Source: Myxococcales bacterium (GTDB lineage: Bacteria > Myxococcota_A > Polyangia > Polyangiales > JADJMO01). From it: a stretch of 64,000 nucleotides of DNA. The position numbers and the translations under genes are program-made. The stretch's first letter is position 1; every line of letters begins with the position of its first letter. This document shows, piece by piece, positions 29,416 to 36,793 of this stretch. The notes beneath the pieces were generated by a model. That model made no database searches. It saw only the letters and a list, made by a program, of their open reading frames with translations, and had not been told where the DNA came from. Location: contig JADJMO010000001.1 in assembly GCA_016709545.1 (NCBI GenBank), positions 496,001 to 560,000 of the forward strand. Direction: 5' to 3'.

Positions 29416-30516
29416 ATGATCCGCAACACTTCGCTTCGGCGAGCGGCAGCGCTCGGTGTGGCCCTCGGCCTGCCGGGCGCTCTGTCGTTCCTCGGTACCG
29501 TCTCGCTCGGCACCTTCTCGCTCCCCGCCTTCGCTGCCGGCGACAAGGCCGCCCAGGCCGAGGAGCTGTTCCAGAAGGGCCTGAAGCTCATGGCCGACAA
29601 GAAGTTCTCCGACGCCTGCCCGCTCTTCGCGGCCAGCCAGAAGATGGACCCCTCGATCGGCACGCTCGGCAAGCTCGCCGAGTGCCACGAGAAGGAGGGC
29701 AAGACCGCCTCGGCGTGGGGCGAGTACCGCGAGGTCGCCCAGCTCGCCAAGAAGGACAACGACCAGAAGCGCGAGAAGGCCGCCAACGAGCGCGCTGCGC
29801 TCCTCGAGCCCAAGCTCATGCGGCTCAACATCGTGGTCGAGGCCGGGGCTTCGGTGACCGTGCTCCGCGACGGAGAGACGATCGACCCGACCACCTATGG
29901 CATCGCCCTCGCGACCGACCCGGGCGAACACCACATCGAGGCCAAGGCGCCGGGCAAGGTGGCCTACTCCACCAAGATCACGCTCGACAAGCCGGGCGCC
30001 ACGGTCGACGTGAAGATCCCCGTCCTGAAGGACGACGCGACCGCGGCGCCCTCCACCTCGGCGACCACGGCTCCGAGCACCACGGCCACGGTCGCCCCCA
30101 CGAGCAGCGCTTCGACCGTCCCGACCGAGACTCCACCGCCCGGGCCGCCGCCGAGCAACGGCAGCGGAATGCGCGTCGCTGGCTTCACGCTGGCCGCGGT
30201 CGGCGTCGGCGGCATCGTCGTCGGCAGCGTGTTCGGCCTCACCGCCAAGTCCAAGTGGGACAAGGGCAAGGCCGACTGCCCCAACAACCAGTGCAAGACC
30301 GACGAGGCCTACACGCTCACCCAGGACGCGAAGAAGTACGGGAACTTCTCCACCATCGGGTTCGTCGTCGGTGGGGTCGCGCTCGCGGCCGGCATCGTGC
30401 TGGTCGTCGTCGCGCCGTCGGCGCCGAAGAAGGACGCGGCGCCCACCGCTTCGCTCCACGTCGCGCCCGCCGTCGGGCCGACGACCGTCGGCTTCTCGCT
30501 CGGAGGCAACTTCTGA
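29416..30516 (+). CDS. Secreted TPR-like protein with C-terminal membrane pair
   Basis: 366 residues. The signal peptide (about 1-36) ends in SLPAFAAGD. Residues 37-125 form TPR-like helices (KAAQAEELFQKGLKLMADKKFSDACPLFAASQK). A beta domain resembling PEGA repeats (LNIVVEAGASVTVLRDGETIDP, DPGEHHIEAKAPGK) follows, then a Thr/Ser/Pro linker and two hydrophobic segments (about 260-285 and 310-335) around a CPNNQCKTDEAY loop. This layout recurs many times in Polyangiales genomes; its role is unknown, perhaps envelope scaffolding. The ATG at 29416 is chosen because it starts the signal peptide. It overlaps the next gene by one base (TGATG), so the two are coupled. Confidence 0.85.
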   Translation: MIRNTSLRRAAALGVALGLPGALSFLGTVSLGTFSLPAFAAGDKAAQAEELFQKGLKLMADKKFSDACPLFAASQKMDPSIGTLGKLAECHEKEGKTASAWGEYREVAQLAKKDNDQKREKAANERAALLEPKLMRLNIVVEAGASVTVLRDGETIDPTTYGIALATDPGEHHIEAKAPGKVAYSTKITLDKPGATVDVKIPVLKDDATAAPSTSATTAPSTTATVAPTSSASTVPTETPPPGPPPSNGSGMRVAGFTLAAVGVGGIVVGSVFGLTAKSKWDKGKADCPNNQCKTDEAYTLTQDAKKYGNFSTIGFVVGGVALAAGIVLVVVAPSAPKKDAAPTASLHVAPAVGPTTVGFSLGGNF

Positions 30517-31385
30517 TGGCCCGCCGTCTCCTTCCTTTCGCCGGCCTCGCCACCGTGGGCCTGTTCGGTGCCGCCTGCACGGCGGTGCTCGGGATCGAGG
30601 ACACCCAGCGCAACTCCACACCGAGCGACACGGGCGCCGAAGTCGCCCCCGGCGCCGACTGGTCGTGCATCGGCAAGGTCGTGCAGGGCCCGGCGACGGT
30701 CACCAAGATCACCATCACCGCGATCATCGTCGACTTCGTCACGGGCAAGGCGCCGGTCGACGACAAGGGCGCGGCGATCCCGATGAAGGTCCTCGCCTGC
30801 GGCACCAAGACGGACAAGGCCTGCTCGGTGAAGCTCGCCGAGGTGACGAGCCCGACCGACGGCATCACCAAGGTGGAGATCCCGCTCGACGCTGGCAGCA
30901 AGGGCTTCAACGGCTATCTGCGCGTCACCGGCCCGGGCTACGTGCCCTACCTCTGGTACTTCTCGCGCCCTCTCGCGGACTCGCGCTCGTTCCCGCTGGC
31001 CGTCCTCACCGTGCCCACCCTCGAGGACCCGAAGGCCGGCCTGCTCCAGAGCTTCAAGCTCGCGGCCGCCGACGACCGCGGCCAGATCGCGGTGCAGGCG
31101 ACCGACTGCGGCGACTACCCCGCCGGCAAGGTGAAGTTCGCCGTCGAGCCCGCGCCGGACACGGGCGCCGCGCAGTTCTACTTCGCGGACGGCGTACCGG
31201 CGTCCACCACGGAGACGGACGACAAGGGCACCACCGGTGGCCTCGGCGGCTTCTGGAACCTCAAGGCCGGCACCTACGTGGTCAAGAGCCTGCCGTCGGT
31301 GCTCGGGGGCAGCGTCGTCGCGGGCAGCAACTCCGTCATCATCGAGCCGCACTCGCTGACGACGATCCGCTTGCTCCCGAACTGA
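30516..31385 (+). CDS. Lipoprotein of unknown function
   Basis: 289 residues. A lipoprotein signal (LPFAGLATVGLFGAACTAVLG) is followed by a short Thr/Ser/Asp linker and a beta-rich body. The body looks like two carboxypeptidase-regulatory-like or Ig-like modules: VVQGPATVTKITITAIIVDF, VEIPLDAGSKGFNGYLRVTGPGY (in parts) and GGFWNLKAGTYVVKSLPS. The start ATG overlaps the stop of the TPR-like gene by one base, so the two products probably act together at the envelope. Convergent with the acetyltransferase gene 18 bases away. Confidence 0.8.
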   Translation: MARRLLPFAGLATVGLFGAACTAVLGIEDTQRNSTPSDTGAEVAPGADWSCIGKVVQGPATVTKITITAIIVDFVTGKAPVDDKGAAIPMKVLACGTKTDKACSVKLAEVTSPTDGITKVEIPLDAGSKGFNGYLRVTGPGYVPYLWYFSRPLADSRSFPLAVLTVPTLEDPKAGLLQSFKLAAADDRGQIAVQATDCGDYPAGKVKFAVEPAPDTGAAQFYFADGVPASTTETDDKGTTGGLGGFWNLKAGTYVVKSLPSVLGGSVVAGSNSVIIEPHSLTTIRLLPN

Positions 31386-31403
31386 GCGGCGAGTCGCGGA
31401 GGG

Positions 31404-31910
31404 CTAGTCCTCTTTCGCCACGACGTACGTCAGGTAGGTGAGCGGCGGCTGCGGGGTCCCCTTGGGGCTCTGCGGCAGCGTCCCGACCTGCTTGAAGCCC
31501 TGCTGCGCGGCCGTGATGAGCGCCACACGGTTCGCGCTCGAGATGAACGCCATGATGTACTGCAGCTTGGTGCGCCGCGCGTGCGCGAACGTGTGATCCA
31601 GCAGTTGCTTGGCCACGCCGCCACGCGCACGGGCGGTGCGCACGTACGCCGAGAGCTCGGCCATGAGCTCGCGCACCAGAGGGTTCGCGCGGAACGGGGT
31701 GAGCGACACCCAGCCCACGACGTCGTGACCGTCGACCGCGACGAAGAACTTGAAGACGTCGTCCTGCTCGGCGAGCCGCTGCCCGAAGGAGCGGACGTAG
31801 TCCCCCGGAGGAGGTGGATAACCCATCGCGATCGACAGCCCCTGCTGCCAGATGTCGACGATCTCTTCGGCGTCTTCCTTGCGGGCCTGTCGGATCTCGA
31901 TGCTCACCAA
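31404..31910 (-). CDS. GNAT-family N-acetyltransferase
   Basis: 168 residues, cytoplasmic. It begins with IEIRQARKEDAEEIVDIWQQ, the first strand and helix of the GNAT fold. The acetyl-CoA-binding motif A region is VRTARARGGVAKQLLDHTFAHARR, with the R/Q-x-x-G-x-G/A loop, followed by ISSANRVALITAAQQGFKQVG, the typical motif B. Transfers an acetyl group to an amine of an unknown acceptor. Single gene, convergent with the lipoprotein gene and divergent from the Ser/Thr kinase at 32053. The ATG at 31910 puts the first strand at residue 3. Confidence 0.88.
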   Translation of the reverse strand: MVSIEIRQARKEDAEEIVDIWQQGLSIAMGYPPPPGDYVRSFGQRLAEQDDVFKFFVAVDGHDVVGWVSLTPFRANPLVRELMAELSAYVRTARARGGVAKQLLDHTFAHARRTKLQYIMAFISSANRVALITAAQQGFKQVGTLPQSPKGTPQPPLTYLTYVVAKED

Positions 31911-31934
31911 CGCAGAGTAACGGAGAAAGCCCCC

Positions 31935-31953
31935 GTCCTACCAAGAGTAGGAC
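31935..31953. promoter_or_regulatory. Inverted repeat in divergent GNAT/kinase promoter region
   Basis: Perfect 7-base arms GTCCTAC and GTAGGAC around CAAGA, 25 bases upstream of the GNAT start and 100 bases before the kinase start. A short direct repeat (GGACACC twice) lies near 32005-32020. The placement suits a shared operator; nothing identifies the regulator. Confidence 0.3.
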
Positions 31954-32052
31954 GATGTAGGTCGGCTCCCCCCTTAACCCCGCATGGGGCGCGGTCGTAG
32001 GGACGGACACCGGACACCGGAAGCCTTGCATGTTAGCCTCGAGAAAGCGCGC

Positions 32053-33513
32053 ATGAGCGACCAAGCCAACATCGCCCCCGTCCAGGCCGGTGACGTGCTC
32101 GCGGGCAAGTACCAGGTCGACCGCGTGCTCGGCGTGGGCGGGATGGGCGTCGTGGTCGCGGCCACGCACCTCCAGCTCAAGGACAAGGTCGCCCTCAAGT
32201 TCCTGCTGCCGCAGATCACCCAGTCCGAGTCGCACGTGGCCCGCTTCCTCCGCGAGGCCCAGGCGGCGGTGAAGATCAAGAGCGCCCACGTCGCGCGCGT
32301 GGTCGACGTCGGCACGCTCGACGCCGACAGCCCCGCTCCTGGCTCGCCGTACATGGTGATGGAGTTCCTCGAGGGCAAGGACCTCTCGGGGGTGCTCGAG
32401 GAGCGCGGCCGCCTGAACTGGGACGAGGCGTGCCACTACGTGCTCCAGGCCTGCGAGGCCCTCGCGGAGGCCCACTCGTACGGCATCGTCCACCGCGACC
32501 TCAAGCCGGCGAACATGTTCCTCACCAAGGCGCCCGACGGCTCGCCCTGCGTGAAGGTCCTCGACTTCGGCATCTCCAAGGTCATCGAGGGCGACCAGGC
32601 GCTCACGCGCACGCAGACCACGGTCGGCTCGCCGGTCTACATGTCGCCCGAGCAGATGCGCTCGGCCCGCAAGGTCGACGCGCGCTCCGACGTCTGGTCG
32701 ATGGGCGTCTCGCTCTACGAGCTCGTGGTCGGCGAGATCCCGTTCATCGCCGAGACGATGGTGGAGCTCTGCGCGCTGGTCCTCGAGAACGACGCGCCGC
32801 TCGTGCGCTCGATGGTGCCCGACGCCCCCGAGGCTCTCGAGCACATCGTCGCCAAGTGCCTCAAGAAGAACCCCGCCGACCGCTACCAGACGATCTCCGA
32901 GCTCGCGACCGATCTCGCCGATCTGCTCGGCACGCTCGAGGCGCAGGCGCAGGCTGGCCGCATCGCGCGCATCGCCGCGCCCGCGGGCGAGGCCGGTCAG
33001 CGCGAGGGCACCGGCAAGTACGACGCGCTCCGCACGCGGCCGATGGTCGCGCAGAACCTCCACGAGAAGAACGGTCAGCGGCCCACCAAGGACGCGATCC
33101 ACACCTCGCCGGCGGTCACGCTCGGCCAGACGGGCGACGCGGCGGTGCCAGCCACCGTGCAGTCGCAGCCCAGGAGCAAGCTCCCGCTCATCGCCGGCAT
33201 CTCGCTGCTCGCGCTCGTGGGCGTCGGTGCGATCGCTCTCTCGCGAGGTGGGAACAAGGCGGACAAGGACCCGGCGGCCGCGGCTGCGCCCAAGCCGGCG
33301 GACAAGCCCGTCGAGAAGCCGGTGGCAACCGCGTCCACGTCGGCGCAGCCCGTGGCGACCATGGCAGCCACGACGCCCACCGCGTCGGCGTCGGACTCCG
33401 CTGTGGCGAGCGCGAGCGCGAGCGCCAAGAAGCCTCCGGTCGTTCCGACCTACAAGCCCACGGGCACGGGCAAGCCGAACCCGGCCGACGACCCGTTCGG
33501 CAGCCGCAAGTAG
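32053..33513 (+). CDS. Transmembrane Ser/Thr protein kinase
   Basis: 486 residues. The kinase domain (about 15-290) has LGVGGMGVVVAA, VALKFLLP, IVHRDLKPANMFL, VLDFGISKVI and GSPVYMSPEQM, so all catalytic elements are intact. A 90-residue juxtamembrane region follows, then one membrane helix (LPLIAGISLLALVGVGAIAL, about 380-400) and a low-complexity Ala/Lys/Pro/Ser periplasmic tail ending NPADDPFGSRK. This is the most common kinase layout in Myxococcota. The ATG at 32053 is chosen over an in-frame ATG at 31984 because it gives MSDQANIAPVQAGDVLAGKYQ, the usual short N-terminus. Substrates are unknown; FHA proteins nearby are candidates to bind its products. Confidence 0.94.
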   Translation: MSDQANIAPVQAGDVLAGKYQVDRVLGVGGMGVVVAATHLQLKDKVALKFLLPQITQSESHVARFLREAQAAVKIKSAHVARVVDVGTLDADSPAPGSPYMVMEFLEGKDLSGVLEERGRLNWDEACHYVLQACEALAEAHSYGIVHRDLKPANMFLTKAPDGSPCVKVLDFGISKVIEGDQALTRTQTTVGSPVYMSPEQMRSARKVDARSDVWSMGVSLYELVVGEIPFIAETMVELCALVLENDAPLVRSMVPDAPEALEHIVAKCLKKNPADRYQTISELATDLADLLGTLEAQAQAGRIARIAAPAGEAGQREGTGKYDALRTRPMVAQNLHEKNGQRPTKDAIHTSPAVTLGQTGDAAVPATVQSQPRSKLPLIAGISLLALVGVGAIALSRGGNKADKDPAAAAAPKPADKPVEKPVATASTSAQPVATMAATTPTASASDSAVASASASAKKPPVVPTYKPTGTGKPNPADDPFGSRK

Positions 33514-33545
33514 GGGCTCGCTCCCCTTTCTGCGGCTGCGCCGCT
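33513..33545 (+). terminator. Weak hairpins between convergent genes
   Basis: GGGG-CTCGCT-CCCC followed by TTTC (33513-33530) and GCGGC-TGC-GCCGC (33532-33544) sit right after the kinase stop and before the convergent adenylation-like gene. The stems are short and there is no real T tract, so termination is only suggested by position. Confidence 0.25.
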
Positions 33546-33565
33546 CGGGTTCACTCCTTCGGGGC

Positions 33566-34548
33566 TCACTTCTTCGGCAGGTTCTTGAGCAGGTCGGCGG
33601 CGACGGGGTTGTCGAGCGCGCTGACCGTGGCGCGCAGATCGGGGCCCTTGCCCCAGTTCGGCTTCCACAGCCACGAGAAGCCGTACTGCTTGGCGTAGTC
33701 CCAGTGCTCGAGCTCCTGCGGCACCTTCTTGTCGACGCGACGGCGCAGCTGGATGCGTGTGGCGGCGCCCACGTTGACGTAGCCGGTGCGGCGTCGCCAG
33801 TCGTCGGCGGACCAGCTGTCGAGGAGGCGCAGGACGGCCGGGTTCAGGCGTGCCTCCTCGTTCCACATGACGATGCCCTGGCCCTCCCAGCGCGCGTTGT
33901 CGCCGGTCGGGAAGCGCTCCATCACGTAGCTCCCGTCGGCCGCGCGGAGCGACAGGAAGAGCTTGTTCTGGGCGTCGATGGCCACCTCGACGCCGTCGTC
34001 GCGGCGGTGCCAGATCACCTCGCCTTTGTCGTTGCGATCGACGCCGACCAGCACGCCCGCGTCGACCTCGGCCACGCCGTAGCCCTGGAACACGTGGACG
34101 TTGCGGCACTCTCGCGCAGCGCGCCGAGCATGGCCGCTTCGAGCGAGCGGGGGAGCGCGTAGCCACCGACGCCGATGAGGATGGTGTCGGGCAGCACGAG
34201 GCCCCGATCGAGGTGGCGAAAGATGGCGTCGGCGACGAAGAGCGGCTGGCCCACCAGCATGACCGGCAGCTTCTCGAGCTCGGCCAGCATGAGCGCCCGC
34301 GAGACGATCGAGCCGCTCAGGTACGAGTCGACGACCACCGCGAACTCGAAGCGCCCGATGCACGCTGGGTAGGCGTTGATGACCATCGGCGTGCGCCCCT
34401 CGAAGGGCTCGAGGAGCTGGGGCCACCGCGTCTTGAGGAGGTTGAGCAGCCCCCCCTTCTCGTTGCGCAGGACGCGAAAACCGTGCGGGCCGCGCTGCTG
34501 GAATCCAGAGGAAAAGGAGAGAACATCGCCGGGGCGCAAGGACGACAT
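33566..34548 (-). CDS. Adenylation-like (ANL/acyl-synthetase-related) protein, one frameshift
   Basis: About 327 residues after correction. Starting at the ATG 34548, MSSLRPGDVLSFSSGFQQRG and the block LILVGVGGYALPRSLEAAMLGAL-type sequence (ILIGVGGYALPRSLEAAM here) followed by VHVFQGYGVAEVDAGVLVGVDR are laid out like the core of AMP-forming synthetases, where a YGxxE/VAE stretch binds ATP. The C-terminus (GYVNVGAATRIQLRRRVDKKV, DYAKQYGFSWLWKPNWGKG) is unusual. One base is missing at about 34108-34115, between MLGALRE and NVHVFQGYG. The N-terminal half of a normal ANL enzyme is not visible, so it is short for that family. The function is tentative. Confidence 0.6.
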
Positions 34549-34690
34549 GTTCGCCCACCATAAAAAGTGACCTGCGCCCTGACAACCTTGTCGCGAAAGC
34601 CGTCACCAACTTGGCGTTTCCAGCCCTGAATTGCCGCGTCGGATCCAAGGTGTCGAGCACTTGGCCCATTGGCGCGGTTCGTGCGAGGGC
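34549..34690. other. Non-coding stretch before the tRNA-like fold
   Basis: First part of the only gap longer than 300 bases in the window (34549-35059). I see no convincing protein frame in it; its base composition is less biased than the flanking genes. It may hold the promoter of the adenylation-like gene, but no clear -35/-10 pair was found. Confidence 0.4.
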
Positions 34691-34789
34691 CTGGGTGAGT
34701 CGTAGGCTCCACCGAAAAGGCCGCGGGCGCGGCGCCCCCCAGGGCGAGTGGAGGAAATGCCGGGTTCGACTCCCGGGCTTACGACCCAG
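34691..34789 (+). ncRNA. tRNA-like folded element (not a normal tRNA)
   Basis: A T-arm with the exact tRNA consensus loop TTCGACT (34765-34771) and a 5-bp stem CCGGG/CCCGG is followed without gap by GCTTACGAC (34777-34785), which pairs with GTCGTAGGC (34699-34707). CCA at 34786-34788 sits where an encoded 3' CCA would be if the acceptor were 8 bp. CTGG/CCAG extends the stem further. A second helix TCCAC/GTGGA (34708-34712 with 34748-34752) and a third, CGCCC/GGGCG (34733-34737 with 34742-34746), replace the D and anticodon arms. No anticodon loop is recognisable. It could be a decayed tRNA, a tRNA-like regulatory RNA, or chance. Confidence 0.35.
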
Positions 34790-34792
34790 TTT

Positions 34793-35059
34793 GCTTTGTT
34801 CGCCCTACGTGCCGCCGCTCCGCGCCTGCGGCGCTGCGTGACGTCACATTTCGGGCTCACCCGGGGGAGTACCCCGGCGCTTTGTTCGCTGTGCGGACGA
34901 CGGCTCACCCGGGGGAGTACCCCGGCGCTTTGTTCGCCCTACGTGCCGCCGCTCCGCGCCTGCGGCGCTGCGTGACGTCACATTTCGGGCTCACCCGGGG
35001 GAGTACCCCGGCGCTTTGTTCGCCCTACGTGCCGCCGCTCCGCGCCTGCGGCGCTGCGT
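34793..35059. repeat. Tandem palindrome-bearing repeat, 86-48-86-47 bp
   Basis: Each unit begins GCTTTGTTCGC, at 34793, 34879, 34927 and 35013. Units 1 and 3 are 86 bp and essentially identical. Unit 2 (48 bp) lacks the middle part, and unit 4 is cut after 47 bp at the stop codon of the next gene. Each full unit holds two hairpins: GCCGC-GCGGC around TCCGCGCCT, and CCGGGG-GAGTA-CCCCGG. The layout resembles REP/BIME clusters rather than a CRISPR array, because there are no unique spacers. Confidence 0.8.
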
Positions 35060-35803
35060 TCACTTGTTGCCCTCGATCTTCAGGGTCCAGGTGAGGCTCG
35101 GGTCGCAGGTGGTGCCCGTGGGGCGGACCTCGATGCTCAACGGCGTGGAGTCGTCGAAGCCGCCGATGGGGCGGTTGTCGCTCCAGCTCAAGGTGACGAC
35201 GTCGCTGCCGGTCGTGGTGGACGACTTGGCGACGGTCGCGCACTCGACCGCGCCGCCGTCGCCCTTGGCCTTGCCCTTGTACACGTAGAGATCGAAGTTC
35301 TCGCCGGCGGGTGAGTCGAGCGTGATGCGGACCTTGAGGTCCTTGCTCGAGAGGAGCGAGGAGTCGTCCTCGGTGATGGTCACGCGGAAGAACGCGGCAT
35401 CGGAGCCGGTGCGCGTGGCCGAAGGGCTGCCCGTGTCACCGCTGATGGCGGCGAGCACCTCGGCGCTCGCCTTGCACTCCGCGGCGCCGAGGGTGGTGCA
35501 TGCGGTGGTGCCGGTGTCGGTGGCGCCGCCGGTGTCGGTCGTGCTGCCGGTGTCGACCGCGCTGCCCGTGTCGAGCGAGGAGCCGGTGTCGGTCGTGCTG
35601 CCCGTGTCGAGCGAGGAGCCCGTGTCGGAGCTCGAGCCCGTGTCCTTGACCGCCGTGTCGAAGGCAGAGTCCGTCGGCCCCGAGTCCTTCCGGGTGATGC
35701 CGCCGTCGCCATCACCATCGACGTCCTCGCCGCCGACGGCACACCCGCTCGCCGACAGCCCGACTACGACCCACACCCAGGAGAAGCGCAGGAGGGAGCG
35801 CAC
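35060..35803 (-). CDS. Lipoprotein with Asp-Thr-Gly repeat linker
   Basis: 247 residues from the GTG at 35803, which gives a clean lipoprotein signal (LRFSWVWVVVGLSASGCAVGG). Residues about 30-95 are a low-complexity linker with eight DTG units spaced by two or three Ser/Thr/Leu residues. This is typical of surface linkers in Polyangiales and possibly O-glycosylated. The C-terminal 130 residues form a beta domain (FFRVTITEDDSSLLSSKDL, GENFDLYVYKGKAKGDGGA) that resembles bacterial pre-peptidase C-terminal or P-domain-like modules. The stop directly abuts the repeat cluster. The function is unknown; probably displayed on the outer membrane. Confidence 0.8.
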   Translation of the reverse strand: MRSLLRFSWVWVVVGLSASGCAVGGEDVDGDGDGGITRKDSGPTDSAFDTAVKDTGSSSDTGSSLDTGSTTDTGSSLDTGSAVDTGSTTDTGGATDTGTTACTTLGAAECKASAEVLAAISGDTGSPSATRTGSDAAFFRVTITEDDSSLLSSKDLKVRITLDSPAGENFDLYVYKGKAKGDGGAVECATVAKSSTTTGSDVVTLSWSDNRPIGGFDDSTPLSIEVRPTGTTCDPSLTWTLKIEGNK

Positions 35804-35822
35804 TCTACCAACCAGGCCCGTC

Positions 35823-36740
35823 TCAGCCAGTACCCACCACCCGGTTCCGTCCGCTCTGCTTGGCGGTGTACAAGCGGGCATCGGCGCGACCCATCAGCGT
35901 GGGCTTGTCGGCCGGGCTGCACTCGGAGAGCGACGCGACGCCGCAGCTCGCCGTGACCGAGAGGAGCGTTGCTTGACCGACGACGACCGGCGCCACCGCG
36001 ATGGACTCGCGGACCCGCTCGGCGAGACCGAGCGCTTCGGTCGGGTCGGCCCGCAGGACGAGGGTCATCTCTTCGCCGCCGTAGCGAGCGGCGGCGTCTC
36101 CCGCGCGGACGGCCTTGCCGATGCGGCGGGCGATCTCGCGGAGGACGGCGTCGCCCGCCGGGTGACCGTGGTTGTCGTTGACCTTCTTGAAGTGGTCGAT
36201 GTCGATCATGACCACCGAGAGATCGCCGCCGCCGCCGGCCGAGCGCGCGATCTCGAGGTCGAGCAGCTCCTCGAGGTGCTTGCGGTTGAAGAGGCCGGTG
36301 AGGCCGTCTTTCTGCGTGGACTCCCACACCTCCCGCAGCTGGGCCTCCTCGACCCGCGTGACGAGCGCGAAGCGCAGCACGGTCTTGCCCTCGCCGAACG
36401 TGAGGCGATCGCCGTCCTCGAGGACGCGCACCTTCTTGACCCGCTCGTCGTTGACGAAGCTGCCGTTGGTGCTGTCGCGGTCCTGCAGGAGGATCGACTC
36501 GCCGATGGTGGCGATGCGCGCGTGCTCGCGGGAGAGGCTGTCGTCGTCGAGGCGGATGTCGCAGGTGTCGACCCGGCCGACGGAGACCACCTCTTGATCG
36601 CCCAGCGAATAGACGCGACCGACCTCCTGGCCCGTGGTGACGGTGAGGATCGGGCGGTCGCGGGCCTGCTCGTCCTTGCGTCGAGCTTCCACGACGCGCG
36701 TCTCCTTGAAGCTGGGCTTGCTTCCGGGACCGTCGCTCAT
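35823..36740 (-). CDS. FHA-GGDEF diguanylate cyclase
   Basis: 305 residues. The N-terminal FHA domain (about 30-125) has VGRVDTCDIRLDDDSLSREHARI and DSTNGSFVND. The C-terminal GGDEF domain (about 140-300) starts DGLTGLFNRKHLEE and has the metal/substrate residues in VVMIDIDHFKKVNDNHGH. The active site is RYGGEEMTL, so GGEEM in place of GGEEF, which is usually still active. Makes cyclic di-GMP from two GTP, with the FHA domain presumably coupling activity to a phosphorylated kinase or substrate. No RxxD inhibitory site is evident before GGEEM. Divergent from the kinase-receiver gene across 53 bases. Confidence 0.92.
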   Translation of the reverse strand: MSDGPGSKPSFKETRVVEARRKDEQARDRPILTVTTGQEVGRVYSLGDQEVVSVGRVDTCDIRLDDDSLSREHARIATIGESILLQDRDSTNGSFVNDERVKKVRVLEDGDRLTFGEGKTVLRFALVTRVEEAQLREVWESTQKDGLTGLFNRKHLEELLDLEIARSAGGGGDLSVVMIDIDHFKKVNDNHGHPAGDAVLREIARRIGKAVRAGDAAARYGGEEMTLVLRADPTEALGLAERVRESIAVAPVVVGQATLLSVTASCGVASLSECSPADKPTLMGRADARLYTAKQSGRNRVVGTG

Positions 36741-36793
36741 GTCTTCAGCTTACTCTACGGCCAGCCGGGCTCAGACTGTAAACTGCTCCCTGC

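Noticed and set aside
34691..34789. Functional tRNA, including tRNA-Sec
   Set aside because: Acceptor and T-arm fit, but no anticodon arm or anticodon loop, and D-arm geometry is absent.
34793..35059. CRISPR array
   Set aside because: The repeats are 86 bp with no unique spacers of constant length, and no cas genes are in the window.
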